27,695 bases of DNA, taken from the NCBI GenBank assembly GCA_004335635.1, contig QAXH01000792.1, positions 4,750 through 32,444 on the forward strand, in the 5' to 3' direction. The notes under the pieces are model-generated. The model was not told the origin of the DNA. It did not search any database and saw only the letters and a program-made list of their open reading frames with translations. This DNA is from Chloromonas sp. AAM2. Taxonomy: Eukaryota; Chlorophyta; Chlorophyceae; Chlamydomonadales; Chlamydomonadaceae. A program made the translations under genes and the position numbers. Shown piece after piece: positions 8,539 to 17,000 of the stretch (position 1 is the first letter of the stretch; every line of letters starts with the position of its first letter).

Positions 8539-11092
8539 ATGCAGTCGTTAGGGGCCGTGTTCCAGCGCCGGGGTGCCGTAGTACCGTTGCGATTTCACCA
8601 CCCTTCGCTTCCTCAGCGGCAATGCCTGGTCTTGTGTGCCCCATCTCAAGCCGATGCAGGACATGCAAGCAGCTTGCATGCCCCTGCACAGCCTCACAGC
8701 TCAGGAGCCAGCAACCATGCCAGCACAGAAGGCAATGCCAGCACATCCGCACACTCCACTAGTATGGCCAGGGAGCTGCTTGCAACCCAGACCATGCCTA
8801 CACAACTCAAGCCAGCCTGGTGCCTGCTGCTACAACTATGGGCTGCGTTGGGCCACTACACTGGCTCTGTGGACGAGCTCAGGTGACTGATCGTGTCAAT
8901 GCAGGGCCATACTGCCATGGATGGTAGCCAAATGGGAACGATGCAGCGCTGGGCCACCCATGCCGTTGGTTTCAAGACTTGCGCTCATGACAGCAGCATG
9001 GTCTGGGTGTACTGAAGTAGATAGCAATCATCGGCGGTTGAGCACTGAAAAGGCTAGCGCTGCTGGCTTGCACGGCATGGCGGTGCATGCGCAAGTATGC
9101 CTGGCTGCATGGTGCTTACCGCAGACAGGGAGTGGGGGGCGAGTACCTGATGGTCAAGAAGGCCCTGCTGGGCTTTGCACGCGACCGGCCTGATGTGCTC
9201 TTCATCCTGTCATCACAGGACCTGCAGAAGCTAGCACAGGTCGGCGGGTGACAGCTCTATGCAGGCTCCATGCAGCTCTGTGCAGTCTGAGTTGGAGGCG
9301 GGCCTGCTACATAGACTCGTATAGCCTTCATCTCAGGTGCAAAGGGTGCTCAGTACCAGCAAGCGAGTGTCATGCACTTGTGCTCAGCTCGTGCTGCTGG
9401 TTACGTGGAGCCCTTGTGCAGCTGGTCTATTCTCAATCTGCTGGTGTTGATTCTCCATGTTGCTCTGCCACCTCTTCGCAGATGCCACTGCAAGGCGGCC
9501 AGAGAGCAATGGACCGGAAGCTGTCCAACGCTCACCAGCGGCTGGTGGCCACATACAGCAACTCCACAGCAGCCAACCAGACCCTTATGGCAGGCGTAGC
9601 AGACAGTGTCAACGGCCCTCCCAAGGGTCAGCATGCATCTATTCAGGACGTGCTGCGAGTGATTTGGCACTGGGTGGATTCAGCGGACCATTCCGGTAAG
9701 CAGGCCATCATGTAATGAGCCTCAAGTAGCACACTATAAACATGCTGGCAGGTGTCCTGTGCCAAAGCTGGCAAGCACATGTTATGACGGCCCTACATCA
9801 CACCGTGCATGTGCTGTGAATTTATCAGGTGCCCATGAGCACCTGTGATGTATGACGGTTTTGCAAGCACCTGTCATTTGGGGACAGTCATGCCTGACTG
9901 GCTTGTTCATGCTCATGTCTGCTCGCCATCCTGTTGCAGGCGTGGAGGCCACCTGTACATCTCTCCTGCAGCAGGTCATGCATGCCAGCCTGTGCGCCCC
10001 TGAAGCAGAGCACGTGACACTTGCACAGCAGCTCGGCACGCCATCCACTGAGCGGATACAGCAGATCAAGGCTGCGGCTGCCAAGCAGGAGCGCGGGCAG
10101 GAGAAACCGGTGGAAACGTGGAATGGACCTAGGTAGTAGGGCTGGGTAAGGATGACATCACATAGATGGTGGCTGGGAAGACATTTTGTAGGGAGCAGAG
10201 TTTCTAGATTTGAACTGGGCTGATGTCTTGATTACCCTCAATCTCCCTGGTAGCTTGACTTGTTAGTGCTGCCACATCATCATTTTTCTAGTGGTCCCAG
10301 CTTGAATGTTTGCGTATTGTGTCCCTCCTTAAACACTGCCAAACATCGCATACATGCTTGCTGACCTTCTCATCCTGCTTGTTGCAGACAAATGTGACAA
10401 CATCAGGCTTTGCTGACGTAGCACCTTGACACTGTAATCCATGCAGACACGCCAGTCGGCTCCAGCGTGTTAGCCAGACCGGGATTGTCTACGAGGGCGA
10501 CTGGTTCTGCAGCAGCTGCAGCGCATACAACTACTCCAGACGGCGCGCCTGCTGGCGCTGCTCCGCACCTGCGAACGCTAGCACCGATAGCATGGTCACA
10601 GCAGCAGATGTGGAGCGCTTGTACGGGGCCCGTGGTGGGCCGGCCCGGGAATGGGAGGGTGCGGGCAGGGGCAGGGGCAGGGCGGGGAGGGGTGGGTCGG
10701 CACGGGACGGCAGAGGACCAAGCAGGGTGCGGCCGGAGTGGGAGCGAGAGGTCGGCGGGAAGCGTGAGACAGGCAGGGACGTACAAAGCCGGGAGCGAAG
10801 CAGCAGGGCAGGGCAGGGGCAGCAGTCATGGCAATCAGGGCGGAGCAGTGCGATTGGTTATGAGGGTCGTGTAGGGAGCAGAGGTGTGGCCAGCAGGCCT
10901 AATACTGAATCTGAAAGTGCCAGAAAGGAACGCCAGTCTCCAGCCAGCAGCCTTGAAACGCAAGCTGAGTTGAGATCAGGCGCCTCCAGTGGTGAAAGCC
11001 AGGGGGAAGCCTTGGATTTCCCTGTGCAGCGATTCACTAGCCGAGGGGGAAGACAAGGGCCCGGCCATGCGAGTGCCATACCACACACGTGA
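8539..11092 (+). CDS. RanBP2-type zinc-finger protein, VAR3/OZ1-like, organelle-targeted
   Basis: Model: join(8539..8882, 9125..9239, 9482..9695, 9940..10132, 10447..11092), 503 aa, with consistent phases and GT..AG introns. The leader (MQSLGAVFQRRGAVVPLRF...) has arginines and no acidic residue over the first 35 positions, as in mitochondrial or plastid presequences. Residues about 120-153 contain FARDRPDVLFILSSQDLQ, which resembles the region before the fingers in plant VAR3/OZ1-type proteins. Residues 307-327 are a full RanBP2 finger, W-x-C-x2-C-x3-N-x6-C-x2-C (DWFCSSCSAYNYSRRRACWRC), with zinc ligands C310, C313, C324 and C327. Such single fingers bind RNA or protein partners, and VAR3/OZ1 relatives act in plastid development and RNA editing. 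From about 345 on the chain is Gly/Arg-rich and likely disordered. The finger is clear; the VAR3/OZ1 relation is inferred. TGTAA follows at 11267. Confidence 0.75.
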
Positions 11093-12190
11093 TAGTAATG
11101 CTGCTCGTGGGGATGGGGGTGGGCGTGGCGACAGCGGGCAACGGCGAGGCGGCAGGGAGGTCGGGGGTATGGCAGGAGCGGGGCGAGGGGAGGCAGCAAT
11201 GGTGACGTGCCTGTGGGAGGACAGGAGACAAGAGTATGATGCACGGCAGGAGGGCGTGAGCGGGCCTGTAAAGAAGTTTACAGAGGGGGCGCAGCGCATC
11301 CGATCGAGACGCAGGGGATGATGACGGACATGAGGAATGATGGGCAACGGACATGATAATCAGTAGACTGCCTAATGGCGCCGTGTGTCCTGGTTACTGG
11401 AATACATCGCACTTGTAGAAGGTCAGGTATTGCTGGCAAGCGAAGGATGCTATCTAGCGTGAACGGAAAAAGCTGTCGTGGTCAAGAGAAACACTTGTGG
11501 ATTATGCAATTGATTGCGTTGGCGTGTAGTGGTCCATTCATACATGTGTTGTCAAGAGGAGCACATGGTGATTGTGTGTCGTCTAAAACAGCACTTGTGA
11601 CCAAAGACCAGGCTGGATGTGTTATGCCAGGTTAATCACTGCTCCACTGCTCGCATCGGCCACTGGCAATCACGTCTCAAGGTCCTGAGGCTGGTCGTCC
11701 TGCGTCCTGAGGCTGGTCGGCTGCCTGGGAATATGTTACATCGGTCCCCAGTCTGGGTCGCTGACTAAACAAAGAAGCGACACTCAGTCATTCATGTACA
11801 CAGTGTTGCAGCACGTTGCGGTGTGCCTTTATGGCGATACGATGTGTCTCGCCAGTGTTTGCATGTTTGTCAGGCAAGTGACTTGCCGTGCGTGGCAGTA
11901 GGTAGTACCATATGCCCTCAGGTTGTTGGGGCCGGAGTGCCCTGTGCTTGGTTGCCCTTCTGACAGTCCTAGAGCATTGCATGTATGGGTTTGAGGCGGT
12001 CAGCCGTGAGAGCGTTGGATTGCTAATGTACAAACCAATCTTTCTATCGCTGACGAGGTCTTGTTGTGGCCTATCAGCCCTTGTGGGAACAGGTCTCATC
12101 GGAGGTCTCGGAAGTATCATGGCCTTTAAATTGTGCCGTTTCCTTTCGCCAGCCCCTTGATGCTCAGCCCAGCCTCAGCTAGCAAGAATT
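11093..12190. other. 3' UTR and spacer without a recognised gene
   Basis: The left part is GA/GGC-rich 3' sequence of the zinc-finger gene up to the TGTAA at 11267. Beyond it I see only short open frames. A 16-base direct repeat gtcctgaggctggtcg occurs near 11681 and 11704. A short hydrophobic open frame near 12015-12158 has no family resemblance and is not called. Confidence 0.45.
11267..11271 (+). terminator. Polyadenylation signal TGTAA of the zinc-finger gene
   Basis: TGTAA lies 175 bases downstream of the TGA stop at 11090-11092, on the coding strand. Distance and sequence fit the normal green-algal signal. Confidence 0.55.
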
Positions 12191-12191
12191 A

Positions 12192-12307
12192 ATCCGGGGT
12201 TGCTCCAGCCTCTCTGGCGCCTGCAAATCAGGCCGGAGTGGGTTCGTTATTCGCCGACGCCGGTCAGGACTTCAACATTAACGACCCGCAGAACGGCACC
12301 CAACGGT
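12192..12307 (+). CDS. Possible exon of an unrecognised gene
   Basis: One frame is open and protein-like here and encodes a segment ending SLFADAGQDFNINDPQNGTQR. A donor-like GTACGT follows close to its end. I do not recognise the family. The acceptor at the left border is unclear (an in-frame TAA lies near 12191), and I could not connect the segment with certainty to the downstream Gly-rich frame. It may be the 5' part of the same gene. Confidence 0.25.
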
Positions 12308-12648
12308 ACGTCATACACACCTTCATGTTCATGTCTGGGCGCAGAATCAACATAGCGCACAATGAAGGGTACGGCTGCAGAGCGGCAGCTGCAGAGCCTT
12401 ACCGTTGGACATTTCCAGGGGACGCAACTCAACTTTGGTAGGACCACGGCGCGGCCTTGGAAGCGCGGCTGCTTGGCGGCAGCACATCTCCGCCTGTTTG
12501 CTAATCCTTGCAACAGTGTTCTCGCGCCGTCAGCACATAGGTGGCTTCACATCCTGAGACGGGACCGCATCAGTGACTACGGGGGGCAAACAGCGCCTGG
12601 AGGCCTGGTTAGACCAGCTGCAGCTGCCAGCATCCTTGGCACAGCTAA

Positions 12649-13380
12649 GTCAGCCTCCTGCAGAGTTCGCGCCTCAAGCAACGCCTCCAGCAACGGCAGG
12701 CTCTGCATGCAGCAGCTCCGGCACTGGCGCCAGCACCAGCAGGCAACAGCAACGGCAGGAAGCAGCAGGCACCACCAGCAACCAACCAACACCCACTGGT
12801 GAACCCTGTCATCGTTGCCGACGGGGCTGGAGGCGTTGCTGGTAGCATCGCCAGTGGTGGTGTTGGCGGCCGGAGTGCTGGGAGCGACGAAGACGGTGCT
12901 GGCAGGAGTGCGGGAAGCACTAGCTACAGCCAGAGGCGTGGCAAGGCTACCAGCAATGGCAGCAAGGGTGATGGAGGCAGGCCGGGGGATTCAGCCGCCA
13001 ACAGCAACGGTTGGGGCGGGCCTGACGCAGGCAGGGGCTTAGGTGTACCTGGCCGGGGCGGGCCTGACGCAGGCAGGGGCTTAGGTGCACCTGGCCGGGG
13101 CGGGCCTGACGCAGGCAGGGGCTTAGGCGCACCCGGCCCGGGCGGGCCTGACGGAGGCAGGGGCTTAGGTGCACCCGGCCGGGGCGGGCCTGATGGAGGC
13201 AGGGGCCTTTGTGCACCCGGCCGGGGCGGGCCTGATGGAGGCTGGGGCGGGCCTGGCGGAGGCAGGGGCTCAGGTGCACTCGGCTGGGGCGGGCCTGACG
13301 GAGGCAGGGGCTCACATGTACCCGGCCGGGGCGGGTCTGACGGAGGCAGGGGCAGGGGCAGGGGCGGACTGTGGGCCTGA
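12649..13380 (+). CDS. Possible gene end with Gly/Arg/Pro-rich tandem-repeat tail
   Basis: One plus-strand frame is open from after a TAA at 12646-12648 to the TGA at 13378-13380. It has no early ATG, so it would be a terminal exon; tcctgcag near 12663 is a fair acceptor. It runs through an Ala/Gln-rich part (QRLQQRQALHAAAPALAP) and a Gly/Ser-rich part. From residue codon 13014 on it enters a 14-residue repeat of the type GGPDAGRGLGAPGR, ending GRGRGRGGLWA. The repeat indels keep the reading frame (units of 42 nt plus one of 21 nt), and a TGTAA follows at 13631. Against this, other frames of the same GC-rich DNA are also open: one encodes GGKQRLEAWLDQLQLPASLA near 12580-12640, and the minus strand is open across the repeat. 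RG-rich tails occur in many RNA-binding proteins; the function here is unknown. Confidence 0.35.
   Translation, partial: VSLLQSSRLKQRLQQRQALHAAAPALAPAPAGNSNGRKQQAPPATNQHPLVNPVIVADGAGGVAGSIASGGVGGRSAGSDEDGAGRSAGSTSYSQRRGKATSNGSKGDGGRPGDSAANSNGWGGPDAGRGLGVPGRGGPDAGRGLGAPGRGGPDAGRGLGAPGPGGPDGGRGLGAPGRGGPDGGRGLCAPGRGGPDGGWGGPGGGRGSGALGWGGPDGGRGSHVPGRGGSDGGRGRGRGGLWA
13014..13370. repeat. 42-bp coding-type minisatellite
   Basis: Units start at 13014, 13056, 13098, 13140, 13182, 13224 (a 21-base half unit), 13245, 13287 and 13329 (decaying into an imperfect run of gggcag). Each starts gggcgggcctgacg.aggca and ends c(a/t)cccggccg or a close variant. Translation in one plus-strand frame gives a 14-residue Gly/Pro/Arg repeat. 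The left four copies are more alike than the right ones, which points to recent expansion on that side. Confidence 0.9.
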
Positions 13381-13842
13381 CGGAGGCAGGGCAGGGATGG
13401 CAGCGGCAGGCCAAGTGCACGTTAGCTGTGGTAACCAGGACTTGACTGCGCACTCGGCATTCATGTTTGTTGTACAACAGCTGCAACTGGTGTGCCGCTG
13501 AGCCACAGTTTGCCTCAGTTTGGCAAGGCTGAGCTACCGACTGTGGCGTTGACTGTACCTTAGAAGAGTCAGATTTCACACGTTTGACATGATTTTGTCC
13601 ATTTTATTCACCTTCGCTTCTGCTTTGGCCTGTAAGCAACAACAGTTGTAATCTGTCGCCTGCTTTGCGTATCTGATGAGATGTGTCTCTGTGTGATGAG
13701 TGAGAGTCAAATGTGCCAAGGCTGACAGAATAGCTTTGCTGGAATTCAAACCTTAAGGTGCCGTAACCCATAGCTTGCAGGAGTCTAAACCAACAACAGT
13801 ATAAGGAAAGACACAGGATCGCCATTGGTGGTGTCACTCAAC
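13381..13842. other. Short spacer before the BUD22-family gene
   Basis: No gene is recognised. It contains the presumed 3' end of the candidate repeat-tail gene (TGTAA at 13631) and the 5' leader of the next gene. An in-frame TAA at 13786-13788 limits the upstream extension of that gene. Confidence 0.5.
13631..13635 (+). terminator. Possible polyadenylation signal TGTAA
   Basis: TGTAA lies 251 bases after the stop of the Gly/Arg-rich open frame and 212 bases before the BUD22-type start codon. If real, it supports a separate plus-strand gene ending here. Confidence 0.4.
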
Positions 13843-14014
13843 ATGCGAGGAGGGGGAGGTAGAGCCCAACGAGGCGGCCGGCATGCAAAGGTCAGCCAGG
13901 CGGCAAAACAACGTATCACGAGCTGCATGAATTGCCGCATGGCGCTCAAGCCCTCATGCATGCTCCGATTTGCAGATGGGAGGTGGAGGGCGACACCAGC
14001 GGGGCGGCCGGCAT
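13843..14014 (+). repeat. Duplicated RGG-coding exon starts in the BUD22-family gene
   Basis: Exon 1 (13843-13890) begins MRGGGGRAQRGGRH and exon 2 (13976 on) begins MGGGGRHQRGGRH. The DNA is also similar (atgcgaggagggggaggtag against atgggaggtggagggcgaca, both running on to gaggcggccggcat or ggggcggccggcat). The copies start 133 bases apart, and an 85-base intron separates the two exons. Both begin with ATG in the same frame. Confidence 0.65.
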
Positions 14015-17000
14015 GGGGCTGCGGCGCCACGCAAGCAATATGCCGGGAAAAAGTCCAGCGAAGATAGGTGCGGAGCCGCGACGCTGCGCATCCGGCATCG
14101 GGCTTGTACAGCGCACGATGGTCTGCATGTGCTGTGCTGTCGTTGTTGCAGGGATGTTAAGCTCAAGAAATGGATTCATCACAGCTTGAGAACCCTACAC
14201 AAGGTGTGCATGCAGCCTTGGAGGCACGGGAAACTGTCTGAGCCGGCAGCATGCATGTAGGCACACCATGCCCAGCAGCGGGCAACATGGCAGCTTGAAT
14301 CGCTGCCTTAGAAGGGGGCATCATGAGCCTTGACTGGTGCGGAAAACGAAACCATGTCTGCTGACCCAATAGACAATTTGCACATCAACACGTTCCACTC
14401 CATGCCACACACCCTGACTCTGACTCGCGGCTTTGAGGGTGCAGCCGCCTTCTGAACTTCATGCTTGTGCCATGCCATTTGCTTGGTATTTTAGGAGCTG
14501 AAGAAGGCCAAGGTGTTTGAGACTCGCAAGATCATGCGACGCATGCATGAGGCTGAGCAGGCAGCAGCCAAAAGCAAGGCTGAAGAAGGTAATCATGTTA
14601 CAGTGAAGGATGCCGTGTGGGATCAGCAAAACAGAAGGCCAGCAGAGTAGGGATGCTCGAGCACCTCCTGCTTCCTGCCCCACAAGCAATCAATCCGTTA
14701 GAAACCTAACCCACACTTTCACTCAGTAGTCACAGCAAAGTTTGCACGGTTACACACGGTGCTGCCTGTATGTGTGTGCAGGTGTGGATGACAAGCGTGC
14801 TCTAGCAGTTGGTGATCCCCTCAGGCTGCAGTCCCAGCTGGATGCAACCAAGGCACTCGATCTAGAGGATCTGGCCTGCAAGGTACGAGCGCCACAGCAT
14901 GCAGTCATGTGGCAGTTCGGTAGCAGACAAAGCTTGCAACACATGCTGCATTATCTGCTCAGGGCTTCTCTGGGTTTTGTCGCATGGAACAGCATGGAGT
15001 GCATGGTGTTGCTTGTCCTGCGGCATTGTCTGGTGAACGCTCCTCTGTGGCTTTCTCGCCGTGGACAGCATTGATAGCATAAGCTTGCTCACCCCACTGG
15101 CCAACTTGCTCGTTGCATGGCCGTCTGCACAGGTTGCTCAGTCTGGGGGTTTGCTTGCAGAGGATGCAGCGGTGGCAGCGGCAGCAGCATTCGCTAAAGG
15201 TCGGCAGCCATTGTCCCAGCCCGCTGCACAGGTGAGGTCACCCAATCCAGCAGTGATTCCAGACATTGTGTATTTGTATAGCCAGTTTGGACGATGGTGA
15301 GGTTTTATGCGTGGGCGGGCAGCTGACACCTCAAAACCAATATGTAAGCAGGTTGACAGGCTCGGGACTGCCAGCATGAATGTTTTGAGTCTGAACTGGC
15401 ATTGACGATGGCTCTAGTTTTCACACTTTGCAGATAGTTGGTCAGCGTGTCATGAAGGCCGGGTGCGTGCGGAACAAGCTGGCGGAGGTCCAACAAGCGT
15501 ACCAGAAACTATTTGGCCAGCAACGCAGTGAGTGGGCTGGACAGCCAAGTGCTGGCCAGCAGCATGGGCCCCAGAGTTCCTCAAAATGAGTAGCGTTGAG
15601 AGACAAAGGCCCTGACTCATCTCACGCTTGCACCTTTCCTAGCCCACACAAGGGTCACGTCTCTGCTTGGACGCACATGTCAACCTTCAACCTAGTGGCG
15701 GCCCAATAGGTATTGTAACAGACTGTCATCTGTGTGATTACCCTTGCAGATAAGGAAGGCAAACAGGAGCACACGGACACTGATGACTCAAGTGAGGAGG
15801 GCGCTCAGGGGGCAGGCAGCGGGTCAGATTTGGGAGCGGAGCAGGAGGCAGCGGGCAGAAAAGGCGGGTCAGCGGGGGAGGAGGAGGTTGGCATAGCGGC
15901 TGCATTGGCCAAGCTCCAGGCGGCAAGGTGTGTGCATGTGTGTGGCAGCAGTGTTGCTGAAGCGAACAAGGGCTGCACTTCATGATCATCAGCTGAGTGT
16001 CCAGTGATTCATAATCAGCGGAGTATCCAGTGATTCATAATCAGCGGTGTATCCTGTGGGAGGAGGCAGAGGAAACCTTAACAGCAGACGTCTGAGTACC
16101 GGCGTGCACTTGTTGGGTTGCCCCTGCATACGCCTGCTCCTGACATAGGCGGCTGTTTGTGGCGGCCGCAGACCGTACCTTGCGGTGATGTTTGCCTGGG
16201 CACTTACGTCACGGCCACCTCGGGCATTGCATCACAGCCATCTCAAGTGCTGTTTCTTGTTGCTGACATTGAATATGACCTTGCGATGCTTATGGACTCT
16301 TGCAGCGCCTCCAGAAGGCGTCCAGCTCCAGGCACGTCAGCCCCTGCCAAGCGACAGCGCTTGCTCAACGGCAGCGCGGAGGGAGGCGGGGACAGCGCGT
16401 CAGACGGCGGCGAACAAAGCGAGGACGACAGCGGCCTCATAGACGAGGAAGCTGTAATGCAGGTGAGGGAGGGAGGCAGGGAGGGAGGGAGGGATTACAT
16501 CTGCATCGTCCCACAAGTGGAACAGAAAATGGCTGAAGCCTCAGTACAACATTGTCTTACTCACATGCAAAAGACTGTTGGTGCTAAGTTCAAACCCTCG
16601 TCATCACCAACACAGGTGCTGTCAGAGGATTGCGCTACCGGGCAGCAAGGGGAAGGACATGAAGGGGCATTTGACGAGGATGATTCGGGCGGCGGGATGG
16701 GACGGCGGAACGGTTTTCAGCACCCTTTGCTGCGTGGCGGGAAAGAGAGCGATGCGGACGAGGAAGGGGCGTCTGACGGCAGTTTTAACAGCGAGGATTT
16801 GGATCAGTTTGTTGGCGATGTTGAACGGCCGGGGCACCAGCGACAAGCGGACGGAGACGGGTCCGACCGGGCCGGCAATGGCGAGGCATCCGAATCTCAG
16901 GAGAGCATGTCAGGTTCTGAGGGGGACGAGTATGTGTTGGGGTCGGATGGCGCAGGGGTGTCACAGGGATCAGACGACAATAAACTTGGTGGCCGCAGTG

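Noticed and set aside
10467..10874. Ala/Gly/Thr-rich open frame overlapping the zinc-finger exon
   Set aside because: The alternative frame contains the full RanBP2 finger and joins in phase to exon 4.
11912..12160. Short hydrophobic open frame with Gly-rich segment (GLIGGLGSIMAF)
   Set aside because: No splice partner, no family match and no conserved start context; length is within chance expectation.
12947..13579. Minus-strand 210-codon open frame with a Pro/Cys/Leu/Arg repeat
   Set aside because: It is the antisense reading of the 42-bp minisatellite. A repeat of a multiple of three with few A/T bases keeps several frames open, and the Cys/Pro/His composition is typical of antisense of GC-rich DNA.
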